Source of the DNA: Acanthaster planci
Taxonomy: Eukaryota; Echinodermata; Asteroidea; Valvatida; Acanthasteridae
Reading direction: 5' to 3'
Length of the DNA stretch: 64,000 nt
Assembly (NCBI RefSeq): GCF_001949145.1
Contig: NW_019091576.1
Location: forward strand, 341,181 to 405,180
The notes beneath the pieces are model-generated. The model saw only the letters and a program-made list of their open reading frames with translations. It searched no databases and was not told the origin of the DNA. Shown piece after piece: positions 1-12,121 of this stretch. The position numbers were made by a program, and so were the translations under genes. Position 1 is the first letter of the stretch. Each line of letters starts with the position of its first letter.

Positions 1-2333
1 GTCGAGCCGGGCCGGCCTGGGCTGGGCGAGAGAAGACAGCGGGACGAGCTTGTCGTGCAGGTAATCCGCGCATGTGCCAACGGCAGCTTACATTCGGCTT
101 TCAAAAGCTACAGCACCGATGGCGAAAGGGCTTTCTCCGCAAGGCGAGAAATCTGCACGACAAACAACAAATGTATTGACACCTAAACACACAAAGCTGG
201 TCTTTATGTTCTTATCCCTGTATCGTTCCTATTATGCTCAAAACAATTCCAGAAATTTTCAATAATTTTTTTTTGGAGGGGCTTCAAGTTTAAAGTTTTC
301 ATTTTCAGTGATGTAATTTATTACCAAACACTTACTCAAGTAAATTTTTCAAAAGCGAAATTGAATGAATTGACTGCTCAGAGTTATCAAATACAAATCA
401 GGCAAATAAAGGAACAGAAACAAGCATGTTAAAAATAAAACAAACAACCCAAAAAAAACCCCACTAACTGTGGAAACAAAAGAGTAGAAAAAGACACAAT
501 AAAACAACAACGAAGACAAAATAAAACAAAGACCCCCTGGAATAAACAAACAAAACCGGAAAAAATCAGTCTGTTTTTTTTGGGGGGGGGCAGAATGAGT
601 TTTTCATATAGGAAAAGGGGTCCCTAAAATCATTTAATTTTCACAAACAAGCTAAACGCATGGTGCATGTTCCAGTAACAAGTTTGTCGGCTGCATCAAG
701 AAATAAGTGTTAGGGAGTTTTGATTGAAGTAGCCATCACTAAAACATAAAAACCACATACAAATGTCAAATAAAAGAAAATGTTCTTTTTTGGGGGAGAT
801 CACACTACAGTAACAACAAGGCACGCCATAAGATATTTGATAACGATAACTACATCAACATCAAATCATAAAATGTTCCATGGTTCGGTTTTGACAACAG
901 AAACAAACAAGAAAACAAATATTTTTAAAAGATAGCTCATAATAAATGATAGCTCATAATAAATTTGACTGACCTAACGGTCAGTCAAATTTATGAGTTA
1001 TGAGTCTTACGGTGGGAAGCGTTTCATAGCTGTCGTAAATAAACGTCTGCACACTAAACAGGACGTGCAGCAATGGGTCGTTTTTGGCTGTTTTTAATTA
1101 AAGTACATTCCATCGACTGGAGTGATTAGGGGAACTTTGTTGGACAGAGTTTATAGAAGTGTGGTTCATATCCAAAGGAATTGACGAGTTAAGTTGACAT
1201 AGTGACAGTGCGCTGTGGAGTGGCTAGACGTGCTTCCGACAACCCCTCCTAGGTTCGTTAATAATCGGAGGTGTTACACAAGGGTCCCTTAACTGGGTAC
1301 AGAATGGCTCAGATTCGAACCAAATGTTCCATTACACACTTCTACAAGAAACTGTCGACCTTCTTCAAAAATAAACCTGTTCGGGTCACCAGCACTCTGG
1401 TAGGCCGACATTATCCTGATGGTTCACCCGGGACATCGTTTCCCCTTGTAAAGGCCTCGGCAGAGAGCGCGCCCTGCACGCGTCGCCACCCGTCAGCGGG
1501 ATCGCGGACCGCAAAGCCGCCCGGGCCTGTCGCGCTGTTTTTCCCCCGGTGGTCCGGCCGTCAACTCACGGTGGATGGAGCAGTCAGCGTGCGGCCGGAC
1601 TTTTTTTTTGGGGGGGGAGGGGGGCGGCTTTTCTCTCTCTCCTCAGTAGCAGATCGGTAGCGGGCTGCACTTATTGTTTTTTAATGGCCCTGGGACGGTC
1701 CAGACGAGAATCGCTCCTGACAATAATGCGTTTTGAGGGAGCCAGCAAACCTGTTTGGGGTCCAGCTTGTATAAATATTTTTTTGGGGGAGCTGACTGTG
1801 TTTCTGACAAGCGGAAACGATGTGAATGTTGTTTATAACACAGACAATTTTGTCAGTTAATTCGGTCCAACTGTTACGCCGATGCCACGAGACAGGCAAG
1901 GGCGGCAGCAAGGTGCAAGTTCGTGGTGCATAAATAGTTACGCAAAATAAACAAGTCACAGAGTTTGAAGGTCAAAACACTAACCGATTCCACCTTGATA
2001 GATCCAACTCTGCTAACTCTTCTTGTTTAAATCGTTTATCGCTTTACTTTTATTTTCACAGTGGTGTTGCTATAGTCCTTGTTCATGTTGAATTGAAAAA
2101 AAATGTTTTTAGAAATAAATGAATTAAAGTTAACAGTTATTCTCGTATTGAAGTGTGCGCTCTTTTTCTGAATGTTCTTGGTTTGCAGAGAGTGAAACAA
2201 ATGACAGATTTTATAAGTTTTGAACACGAACAAAAATCATTTGTCCATGAAGTTATTGTTCCTATCAGTCGCTTGCTAGTAATTCTATAATTGATGAAAG
2301 CATATGATTTTGGTGTTTCCGTGCTCCTTGTAG
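1..2333. other. Barx 5' intronic/upstream DNA, CpG-rich patch
   Basis: No coding exon that I can support. Bases 1-60 are GC-rich and end in CAG before a GTAATC donor-like site, but the encoded peptide does not resemble the Barx N-terminus. Bases about 1430-1640 form a CpG-rich patch. A short palindrome lies near 950-1010. The segment ends in the TTGTAG acceptor of the Barx homeodomain exon, so much of it is probably Barx intron 1; the true first exon is expected left of the window. Confidence 0.5.
948..1011. repeat. palindrome with 16-bp perfect stem
   Basis: ATAAATTTGACTGACC is followed by TAAC and then its exact reverse complement, with weaker pairing outward (CTCATAA / TTATGAG). A 17-bp unit GATAGCTCATAATAAAT is duplicated in tandem immediately 5' (about 932-965). 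Confidence 0.7.
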
Positions 2334-3757
2334 ATCCCCTTCAACACCACTTCACCCCAAGTGCTTACCACAGTCACCACCACCCTGCAATCGGCAGCAC
2401 CGGGGGTGTCTACGGCTCAGCGCCCGGCCACCACCACCACCACACCCCGCTCTCGCACGCCGCCGCCCTCAGCGTGCCCGTGCCAGTGCCGGTATACCTG
2501 CGGGGCAAATCCCCCGGCGGCTCGCCGCACGACCCGTCGGCCGGCCCCGGTGGCGCCGCCGCCGGCGGCCTGGCTGGCGCCGCTGGCCGCTCGGCCAAGA
2601 AGTGTCGGCGGAGCCGCACCGTCTTCACCGAGCTGCAGCTGATGGGGCTGGAGAAGCGCTTCGAGCGGCAGAAGTACCTGTCCACGCCTGACCGGCTGGA
2701 GCTGGCGGACACCCTTGGACTGAGTCAGTTACAGGTCAAGACGTGGTATCAGAACCGCCGGATGAAATGGAAAAAGCAGGTAAGGATTAACCCCAAGATG
2801 CATTCGAATACTCGCTTCCCGTGCTGATAAAAGTGTTGACGTCTATTAGCAAATTGTATTGAAACAGCACAAGGTTATCCAATAAGGACTTTAGGCATTT
2901 TGTGCCTGGGACCCACCAATGGAATTGATGACCTACGAAAATCCCACAGTCTGTCATTAAAGTTCACTACTCGTGACAACACCAACAACCACGAACAAGG
3001 TTAAATAACGCTCAATGTCTCTCGTTGGACTTTTGATACAAATTCTGTCCTAGAACTTCTAATCAAAATGAAATAGAATGCCCCAACACACACGACTCTA
3101 TGAAATTGGTGTGTCTCGGCCCGGTGTCCACGGAGTACCGGGGGGGGGGTCTATGTTCCAGTACAAGTGCTCTGTGTATACGCTGTTGTATGTACAAACG
3201 CAAATTCAAGTCATGTATCCGCCTTGAGCAGAATCACCCCCTCATCTGTTGAAAAGAGCCATGTTGGTCGGGAGTGTTCATAACTGTTGGTAGCGAGGCG
3301 ATGCAAGTCCGCAAAGTGCTGTTCCTACCAAACGAGCCTCCGTTGCGGGGAAAATTGTGCCTTCTCTTGGTCCAGCTCTGGGCTCACGGTGAAAGGCTTG
3401 GAACCAAAAGCCCTTTTGTTTCAGGGCTTATCTGTTTTTTTTTTTTTTTTGATTTTTTTTTTTTTGATTTCACCCCTTCAGATTTTGTACATCATCAAGA
3501 ACCTGTTTCCAATTTGTGTCTTTGATTTTTGCGCCCGGCAGGTTCTTCAAGGCGGCAGCCAGGAAGCGCCCACCAAGCCCAAAGGTCGGCCTAAAAAGAC
3601 CGACTTCCAGGACCACGTGACGTCACCCTCCATGACGTCGCCGCCTGCGTCACCACCTGCCTCGCCCACGTCATCTTGCTGTAGCGAATCACCGAGCGAC
3701 CTGTCCCATGGTGCGCACGCGCAGGTCGAATGTGCACTCACGCCATTGGCGGACTAG
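2334..3757 (+). CDS. Barx: Barx-type homeobox transcription factor (3' two exons, 5' partial)
   Basis: Homeodomain transcription factor of the BarH-like/Barx family, nuclear and DNA binding. Two exons are visible: 2334-2779 (enters in phase 1, leaves in phase 0, donor CAG/GTAAGG) and 3542-3757 (acceptor CCGGCAG, stop TAG 3755-3757). Exon one carries a His-rich stretch (HHHHH near 2431-2445), an Ala/Gly/Pro-rich linker and a full homeodomain at about 2600-2779 with signature segments [26 protein letters not shown] and [14 protein letters not shown]. The next exon starts VLQGG and continues [10 protein letters not shown], the basic tail that follows the homeodomain in Barx1/Barx2; this conserved tail is what separates Barx from BarH. 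The C-terminus is Ser/Pro-rich ([14 protein letters not shown]). The first exon, with the usual N-terminal repressor-like motif, is not in the window. Barx1 and Barx2 cannot be told apart here and an invertebrate usually has one. Confidence 0.93.
3226..3415 (+). repeat. dispersed repeat, copy 1 (partner at 11298-11500)
   Basis: Shares ordered blocks with 11298-11500 in the same orientation: CCCTCATC.GTTGAAAAGAG, then GTTGGTAGCGA, then CTCTTGGTCC.GCTC.. and GGCTCA. Lies in the intron between the two visible Barx exons. Family unknown. Confidence 0.65.
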
Positions 3758-4493
3758 TAAAAATATTAGGCCTAACAGGAGCGGATAGATCGAAGTCTGT
3801 ACTACGAACAATTACAGAGTTGTTTGTTTCATAAAAGCCTCCTTAACTGGGGCACAATTTCCTCTTCTTCGTTCAGAGAAACACTTGGCAACCCTAATTT
3901 AGAGGAGGTGAGATTGTCTCATTCGTGCAGAGTTCTCAAACCGCATACCTCAGGGAAATGTGAAACGTTCCCCCAAAGGAAGGTACATTCTTTGATATTT
4001 CAGATGAGTTTTCTCGGAACGTTCATATTTCTGTTGAGTTTTCTCGGAACGATAACCAGTGACTGGGCACACTCTCAGCTGTTCCAGACGGAAAACGTTC
4101 CAGATGATTGCTGGCATGTCTGTCCCTACACGTGTAAGCTTTTATGCAAAACAGAGAGTGCGAAAAAGACGGATTTCAATATCGAGAAGAACATTATTGC
4201 ATTCTTATGTACATCAACCAGTTTCGATGATCTCATTTGTCACTACGGCAGTTTGGATTTGATTTTCTTCTGTACACTACGTACATAAAATCCTCCGTAT
4301 CATTTGCCATGCTTGGGTTATTTTCTTTTTCGTATTTTGTCTTCTTTATAGCACTCAGCAATTGTAAATATTTTAAATGTATAAATTATGAATAAGTTTT
4401 GATATGTGGTAATAATGATTGCAAATGTTTGTAAAACACCCATTCCCCCAAACTTAGCAGGTATTACATCATAAGGAAACTTCATACACAGCC

Positions 4494-4499
4494 ATTAAA
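4494..4499 (+). terminator. possible Barx polyadenylation signal (ATTAAA)
   Basis: ATTAAA variant hexamer about 740 bases after the Barx stop codon. No canonical AATAAA was seen between the stop and this point. Weak evidence on its own. Confidence 0.2.
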
Positions 4500-4756
4500 A
4501 ACCAGGCGTAAGTAGAAATTAAGGGTGTGCTTTAGAATTAACCCTAAAACGCCCAGAGGAACCCCCATTCTCGAAATTCTGTCCGATTTCATCACAGTGG
4601 CTTCTTCTGACAAGAACATTTTTTGTTAATTTCTGGTAATCATTTTGACGTCTTTTTTCTGAGACTGGACACTTGGTGAAAATGTCCATTTTAAAGGCAG
4701 TCACCTGAAGCTTTTTACCTTTTCCATTCAGTTCAATTCACTGTAGTGAAGTTCGA

Positions 4757-4885
4757 CCACCAGAAATAGAAGCCATTACTGCGGCAGGCACGACGCTCGT
4801 GGACAGATGGTACGCGCGCGTTTTACACGCCTCTTTGACCAATAGGGTGTCGTGATTTGCCAAGTGCACGCGCGCGTCAAGTTGA
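4757..4885 (+). repeat. dispersed GC-rich repeat, copy A (inverted partner at 36127-36258)
   Basis: Matches the reverse complement of 36127-36258 over ordered blocks: AAGCCATTACTGC, ACCAATA.GGTGT.GTGA, TTGCCAA.GTGCACGC. The second copy lies in an intron of the kinase receptor gene. Probably a short non-autonomous transposon. Confidence 0.65.
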
Positions 4886-5416
4886 GGAATGTGCGTGTGA
4901 GCGCAGTGCCGCCGCAGTTGGGGCGTCTAGTCGGATCAGTCTATGAGAATAAATGCCTATGTGGTGGCTGACTGAACGGAAACTTCACACATGTACCCAA
5001 CACAATTATGTACCGTATTCTTGTGTTTAACTTCAAGATTGAAAGAAAACATTAATTTGGCATTGGACCACCGAGATTTCGAATGGAGACAAACTCTCCC
5101 CCGGGAATGGTAAAAACACCGGCTTTAGGGGGAATTATTAAAATGATAAACCAGAGAAATACACGTTGCAATTACGGATCAAATAACAATTTCAAGGGCC
5201 AAGTTTGCCGCCCCCCCCCCATTGGAAGTTTCTCTTGTAGCCTTTTATAACATTTCTGATGAATTAGGGTACATTTTCGTTTTCATTACATATACTTTTG
5301 AGTGATAGGGAAACGAAATAAGGCAAAAATTTGGTTTTGATTTATGTTCCATTTTATCTGCCGGGGGGGTCCCATATTGCCCCTCTCTCCTGGATCTGAC
5401 CTTGGTACGCTGACGC

Positions 5417-5612
5417 TGTATCACATATTACGGGCGCTTCACAGTACTGCGCCTTCAAGAGTTTGCAGTGTGTTGGCCAATCAAAACGCGCAAAATTTGT
5501 CGACCCTTTCCAAATGCGTACTGGGTCGACAGATTTCGCGCACTGTGATTGGCCAACGCTATGCAAACTCTTGGAGGCGCACTGTTGTGAAACGTCCGTA
5601 TTATGTCCGGTA
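5417..5612. repeat. foldback element with about 90-bp imperfect arms
   Basis: The left arm (to about 5508) pairs with the right arm (from about 5525). Shared blocks on the two arms: CAAGAGTTTGCA, TTGGCCAATCA and GTCGACCC, with a loop of about 16 bases. Outer parts pair more loosely (CATATTACGGGCG against CATAATACGGACG). Each arm carries a CCAAT box. Looks like a MITE or foldback transposon; no flanking duplication was identified. Confidence 0.75.
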
Positions 5613-8576
5613 TTAAATTTCACCGGTTACATTCAGAAGGTAACCCAACACCGTCGAGCCAGTTAGAAGAAAAGTATTTTCTTAATTAAAAACTCTCCAG
5701 CTTTTGTGTGAAACTCGGAGGTTGGAGCCCAATATTTGTTGTTTTTCTGGTGTGTACAGTTTATGCAAACTGGGAGAACCAACAGCCGTAACCAAATTCT
5801 GGATATTTTCTTTGTCGTCTTTGACTTTTTGCCATAAATAAAGTTCTGCATGCTGATTTGAGTTTGTTTTACAAACCTGATGCGGACGTATAACAAAACC
5901 AGTCGATGGTTTCAAAGACTTGCGTGGACTTCCAAGCCCATACAGTGTTTTAACTCTATAAACTTCGGTTTTGGATGCAACCTTAGGTTAGAATTTATAT
6001 TTAGTCGCAAAACAAAGGGGGACAGTCATATTATCAACAAAAAAAATCAACTTGACGGAAAAATTATTACTGTGGACGTAAAAAGAGTAAAATTGCCCAC
6101 TCGGAGTTGCTTAACTCTCAGCAACGAAGGAATGCCCGCATAATATGTCTCGAGCTGGGACAAGAGAGAGCTCTATTTTCTCAAGAAATGCATTCTTCAC
6201 GCTCCCATCGCTGCCAACAAGATGACCACCCTCAACCAACGCGACTCTTTTCAACCGATAGGGGGCGCTTCTGCTCGAGGCAGATAGGGCATGTAAAAAC
6301 AATATGTGAGCTTTTTCAAGAGATATCGAATTCAAACCCTGTTGCGTGTTTTAGGGGACTGGCTGTTCAGAATTTGGAAAATGTGCCAGCAATTGAACCG
6401 ATTCAAAGTACTCTCTTTGCCCGCCTCTGCTGTGCTCTAAGCTCGGTCCTTTCACCAGATCTGCCTCCACTGGTTGTATTTTAAAACACACGGAGGGGGG
6501 AATTGAAAAAGGTGCTCTTCGACACCGGCAGACAATGGACCTTGCTTCGTGACCCAACGCACAGAAGTGTGTCAAGCGCCCCTCTATTAGATTAACCTTA
6601 AGCTGTGGACTTATTGCTTGGCCAAATCGAATTATTTGTCCACGGCCGTAACGACTGTGTGATGCCTTTTGTGTGTGGCACATATACCACCTTCTCTTTA
6701 ATATAAAAAAAAAATCATAACATCCTGCCGTCGCGATTCACGTTTTACCACTGCGTAAGTAAACAACTTTTTCGCACATCACTTGAGTGTCTTTGTTGGG
6801 AAGAAGCATGAAGCTGGCGTGATATGAAAACCCTCTGCCCTCTTCGAGCTATGGGTGTATTGGACATGAGAGTCATTGGATCACTTCTGATGTCAATAGA
6901 ACCTTGGCGTGGAGCCATCTTGCAGGGCCGTTCTTTTGTTCCACAGCGAAACCTCCTTTTGCATATCCTGTGAAACAAAGGCACTGGCCTGCAAGATGGC
7001 AGTCAAGCAAACCCTTTATACCACCGAATGATAAATCTTTTCACATTTTCTCTTCGCTGTGGTAATAGTGTGTCCGCGAGGGATGTTTCCGTTGGTTTAT
7101 ATATTCCAGAGCTGCACTGCAGAGTCCATGAAAAATTCTTCCCTAATACAGATATGACAACAACCCATGATAGGACAGCGTACAGGGGAAAAGACATGTC
7201 CTTTTCTATTGATTCGATTTCAATCAGAGGCGATTTGAACCGATTCGACTCAACTCGAACCTGGAAGACTTGAGAATTTAGAATCAAACTGAAATTCTCA
7301 TGTTGGCACTCAAACGTATACCCGCAATTAATCATTGCAATATTTATATTACATCACCAGGCCTAACAATTCCAAATATGAAACTTGACGTCAACTTCCG
7401 ACTTCCATTCCTGTGAGTAAATGCCTGCTTATTTATTAAAAACAATAAACTTCAACATTTATTATTCTCGCCGGTATAGTGATTTTTGAGCTTTGTGGTC
7501 TTTGTAGAAAACAAAAGGCTCTTTGGGATTTTACTCTGAGGAATACCATTTTTAGAACATGACTCGTTTTAACACAATGTGGGGAAGGCCATAAAGAACT
7601 TTGACTTTATTAACGTATTAAAGTGTGTCGTTATCCTGTTACCATCAAACCCTCCCTTAAACGACGCTGACAATCTTTAAGTATCGTCCACAATGGCTCC
7701 AAGGTAGACGGGGCTTGGCTTACAAATCTTCCCCCGTTATGACATTTGGAGCAATCTAGAGCACTCGCCTCGTGTTTGTTTGCCAAATTACACAGCATCT
7801 ACTAAATCTATGAAATGAATATGGAGGGCAAATTAGGCAGTGACACTTCACGTTTAGGTCTTTGCTGTTCTTCCATCGCGGCCGAGTCAGTTCGCATATC
7901 GCCGGCCGCGCTGACGGGAACATCACCCGACCTCGGTGAGCCCCACGGTGCGGGATTCTAGCCCGAACGTTTTACAATTTCCCTTTCGCGTTGTTGCGAA
8001 TTGGTCCAAGGCGAAGTCGTCAATTTTTTGCCCTCCCTTCTCGGCCCGACCCAGTCGGAATTCCAGGTCATGACGAGCAGCGGTGATGCTTAGAATCAAG
8101 CCCCGCGTAATTACTGTCCGGCTGACATGAGACACGCATGCTCTTGCCCGTCAACGTCAAACACCCCGGTCAAGGGTATGATGCATTCATTGTGACCGAA
8201 ATACTTTCGACAGGAAAAAGCATATCCACGCCTCTCCATTCTGGGAGAAGTACATTTGTACTCCTGCTTGTTCTGAGAAACCTGTTAATTCACTTTCAAG
8301 CACACGCCTGGGCCAAACATTACAAGAACTACACGATCATTTCACAAACACCCTTTCAATAGTCTTGCTCACTTCCATGGTCACTGTTCTCCATTTAGGC
8401 CCATCAGACAGAGCAAAACGTCACAGATGTTCAGTCCAGCCGGTCACACATCGATTCTTGGTTCTAGGTAAAAAAAAAACAAAAAAAAAAAACAAAAAAA
8501 CACGGCTTTGGGTCTGGTAGACTTAATTTCAAAAGCTTAGGTTTCGGAATGGATAACTGCAGTGCTTGAATATCAA

Positions 8577-8837
8577 CTAACGTTGGGCCTCCCAGTCAAA
8601 TGGCCATGTTTCCCGGTCAAAACTGAAGAGGTTGCCGGCAGCTTTGATCGATGACGTAATAAGCGCATGTTCCTGAGGAGCACCTGGAATTGTCGACCTG
8701 GGCACTTTCCACTGCACACCAGCAGGACGTGATGGGTACAGCCGCAGACTCTGTCGACGCTTTTCAACATTTTCTACAGGTGTGGGGAGAGCATTTAGAG
8801 ATCTATCCCCAAAGGCCGATTTCCTTCGCCTGTTCAT
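8577..8837 (-). CDS. candidate small single-exon protein, 86 aa, unknown
   Basis: An 86-codon minus-strand ORF starts at 8837 with a favourable AAA-ATG-A context and ends with TAG at 8577-8579. The predicted peptide is basic at the N-terminus (MNRRRKSAFGDRSLNALPTP), contains proline-directed S/T sites and a later KRRQSLRLYPSRP segment, and ends in an aromatic/acidic stretch (FDRETWPFDWEAQR). Composition is more protein-like than the surrounding shadow ORFs and the DNA is richer in GC than its flanks. I do not recognise the family, saw no nearby AATAAA on that strand, and the ORF could be chance. Confidence 0.35.
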   Translation of the reverse strand: MNRRRKSAFGDRSLNALPTPVENVEKRRQSLRLYPSRPAGVQWKVPRSTIPGAPQEHALITSSIKAAGNLFSFDRETWPFDWEAQR

Positions 8838-10489
8838 TTTTACTTTAATGCAACAATATGATTACTCCCTTTCTGTTACGATTTCCAGCGTCTACAAATC
8901 CCCAATTTATTAAAACCTGAAGCATAAAACACTAATTACATTGAAATCCTTGAGCCTTTGATCCTTAACCCCACTCCCCAGTCTTCATGGCCCCAACTTT
9001 GATTGTGTGAGAACTTTCACACGTTGGCATTATCTGAAACGAAATTAAAGAAATTGAAGAGAGATTTCGCATAAAAGCTTCAATCCCTGCGCAACAGAGT
9101 AATATACAATCTTTAAAGAAGAAGCTCCGGACTTGAGTTTGCTTCTCTCCACCATCATTATTTTTTCTCCAAACTCTGAGAGTTACAAAAAAAGTGGGTC
9201 AACCACGACAGCTGCACAAACACATTTTCCAAACCACCAACCAGAAACAGCAACAAATTAGGCACGGGAAAACGAGGCTCGGAGGGGAAAGAAAAAAAAA
9301 GGGGAAGAGAGCAGTTGTCAACGATCCCAGAGAAAGGCCAGGCTCTCGCGCTCAGGATCCGGTGTCGGGTAGGGAAAACAAGCCAACAGCTGAAACGGTT
9401 CCGGCCGCTGACAGGCGCGGTAACACTGCTCGCAACAGGTTCGCGGGGGTCGAGGTTGGCCGGGCCGACGGTTGTTGCGTGTCCGAATGTCGAACGGCTG
9501 TGAACTCGGCTGGGAACTCTGTCTCTTCAGAGACAGTTCGAGGGCCAGTGGCCCACTCTTTTTCAACTGAGGGGGGCATGCCCCGTCCCTAATTTTTGAC
9601 AATAAATGTTGATAATAAATGTACAATCCTTGGTCGGTTTTTTCGACTACAAAACTGAAATAAAGTAAAATATGACACTCAATTGACATGACAAACTCGA
9701 GCTTGAAAAAAACTACTCATCAACCTTTTTCTATAAATGCCTCGAAAGTTTGCCCTCTTAAAAGACATATCACGAAGTTTACTAACCGCGGTTAAGGTCA
9801 TTAGTGGTCACTTACAGTGTGGTCACTTGCGCTATTTCGTCCAGCTTTTGGTCGCGAGGGTCAAATTCAAAAGCGAATGCGGTTTTGTACTCTTTCAACA
9901 TGATGTTGAGGAGAAAAATAATCAAAAGCCTTACGGTCCCGACATCTTTTTTTCCCGTGTTGTTGTTGTCTACGGCTTTTGGTGCTAATATTTGATAAAA
10001 TAATAGTAATAATAATTGAAAAAATTATAATGCGCCGTTTCCATAAAAAAATGATCAACGGCGCAGTACAAGGTAACGTAAAAATTAAGTAATTTAAGAA
10101 ATGAAAGGATAAGGATAAATGAATAAGGATAAACGAATGAATGTCACCGCGCTAGTACCCAAACCGCAGTATGGGGATACGTCTGCCCTGCCAACAGGGA
10201 GAACCTAACCCTGCTGGCATCGGTGATGTCTCGATCTTTCCCGGGGACAGACGCCTCTAACCCTACCTACGTTAAAAGAAAAGTAATTATATTAGACACA
10301 GTATACTGATTACTTTCTTTCCTACTCACCTATGAAGTAATTAAACAAAAAGTGGGGGAAGGTTACCTCCTGCGTCGCTCCCCCCCCCCATATGCCACTG
10401 AGCCCAGAGGTTCCGCCTGTTTACATGCCGAAGCAAAGAACACGTGTGAGTTGACAATAATACCTACAATTTTAGGTCAAATTACACAC

Positions 10490-10880
10490 GGTGGATAGCG
10501 CCACCAGCTGATCGCTTTTTCCTCTTGCGCACGGGCGGCGCTGACCGTCAGACCACGCAACAGCCGTTGTGTCCCCCTACCGCCAACGAAGCCCTCTTCC
10601 TATAGTGATTGGCTCGGCTCGAGTGTCTCACACTCAGCCAATTGGTGACTAATTCCCAATCAGCGCGGCACCTGAACGTGTCAGGACCAATCAGCGGACG
10701 GGCCGGGGTCGGGGCCAGTTCTCCGTGCCGCGGCCCGCAGGGCCGGCGGGGGGCCCGGCCGCGCTCATCTCAATTACCACCTTATCGAATTAAGGCGGTA
10801 TTCTCCAATTGGAGCGGCGTCGCGGTCATTACTATTACAAGTTCATCAATAACAACGCTGGAACTGGCGGAAGCACTTAA
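10490..10880. promoter_or_regulatory. GC-rich island with five CCAAT/ATTGG boxes
   Basis: CCAAT or its complement occurs at 10608-10612 (ATTGG), 10637-10641, 10656-10660, 10687-10691 and 10805-10809 inside CpG-rich DNA (for example GCCGCGGCCCGCAGGGCCGG). Spacings of 20-35 bp resemble NF-Y-dependent promoters or enhancers. A TAAT/AATTA-rich segment (CAATTACCACCTTATCG) follows. No transcript start is visible nearby; the next + strand exon begins 2.3 kb downstream. Confidence 0.45.
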
Positions 10881-11297
10881 ACTCGCTGTTTTCCTCCAGA
10901 ATTGAGCAGGCTCGTGTGTTTTGCAGATAGTCCCTGTGGTCAGCGCAGGCGTGGATCCTAGAATGAGGCGTGGATCCGAGGAGGTTTAAAAGTCAGTTCC
11001 CTCTCTTATTGCCATGGGGGGGGGGTACGTCTAAAAGTTACTATTATTTCATTTGCGTGTGCGGATACGGACAAAACAAAGAGATGAAATGGCTTCACCA
11101 ACGGTAACAAGTCCGTGTAGTAACACCCTGTTCAAATAAAACTTTTCCGAAACCCTAAGAAAGAGGTCTTGGATCCGCCCCTAAAGCGGATTACTTGTGG
11201 ATGTTCCAGCGATTTTGTTTGCGTGTGTGTGTCAGACCGATTACAAGGCAACCCCACGAGGCTGATCATGATAGCATTAAGACTGGTTATCCGCCTC

Positions 11298-11500
11298 GAT
11301 CAGAAGCTCCCCCTCATCGGTTGAAAAGAGCCACGTTGGTCAGGAGTGTTAATTGTTGGTAGCGATGCGACCGTAAACGCGTGCATTTGAAACTCGTTCG
11401 TGAACCAGCGAACTTCAATTCCCACCAAAGGAGCTTCAGTAGCTAAAATAAAAACTGCACCCTCTCTTGGTCCGGCTCGAGGCTCATTGCAACACGCGCA
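11298..11500 (+). repeat. dispersed repeat, copy 2 (partner at 3226-3415)
   Basis: Same ordered blocks as the copy in the Barx intron: CCCCTCATCGGTTGAAAAGAG, GTTGGTAGCGATGCGA and CTCTTGGTCCGGCTCGAGGC, in the same orientation. About 8 kb separates the copies. Confidence 0.65.
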
Positions 11501-12121
11501 TGGTTTTAAGATTATCCTTAAAGCCATATGGTTGCATTTATTAGCAGTCCCACGAGCTAATTTAAATTGTTAATTGTACTAGATACTATTGAATGTATTC
11601 TACGTTTCATTTGCATAATCTAATAATGGATGGTAACGGGTCACAATCCTTCTGAGTAGGCCCCCAAATCTAAACGTGTTATGTAATGTGTAATGGTAAT
11701 AGCACTATTCATGATAGTGGAATTATTCATGGTATGCAAATTAAAATACAATTCGGCATGGTGACTTCCGTAAGTGGATCACCACGCTTGAATAAAGGCC
11801 TTGCATCTTAATTAGTGATTTTACAGTCGATCGTATTTGGAATATGGTTAATAGGATAATTATCAATGTACGCAGGGCTTTAGGACATACCAAAAACCTG
11901 CTCATTACAGGGTCAATCCTGTATGAGCCAGAGGCAGAACTACCCAAACATCTTCTCCAATACTGTTGCAGTAAAAAAGGAAAAAAAATGTACTGAGCCG
12001 TCAAGCTGTTTTGCGGCAGTGATGTCTTGTAATCATTTTGGCGCCAATAGCTTACACAAATCGGACATGCCATTTTCATCTTATCAGAGACACTTCCTCC
12101 AAAATGTTAAGCTTATAAGTT

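Larger units (their letters stand above)
3758..8576. other. intergenic DNA downstream of Barx with repeats
   Basis: No exon that I can support on either strand. It holds a dispersed repeat (4757-4885), a foldback element (5417-5612) and a CpG-rich stretch around 7870-7925. The open frames around 6.1-6.5 kb overlap on both strands and show no family motifs or convincing splice context. Confidence 0.5.

Noticed and set aside
1-60. Possible end of Barx exon 1 before a GTAATC donor
   Set aside because: The peptide in the required phase is not Barx-like, the donor is weak, and the exon start is outside the window.
1271-1660. 129-codon ORF in the CpG-rich patch
   Set aside because: Basic low-complexity translation with poly-Phe/poly-Gly from homopolymer tracts, and no motifs.
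6107-6484. 125-codon + strand ORF with overlapping minus-strand ORFs
   Set aside because: No motif, codon signal or splice context; open on several frames.
9194-9592. 132-codon Arg/Gly-rich ORF
   Set aside because: Composition follows the GC-rich DNA, with competing ORFs on the other strand.
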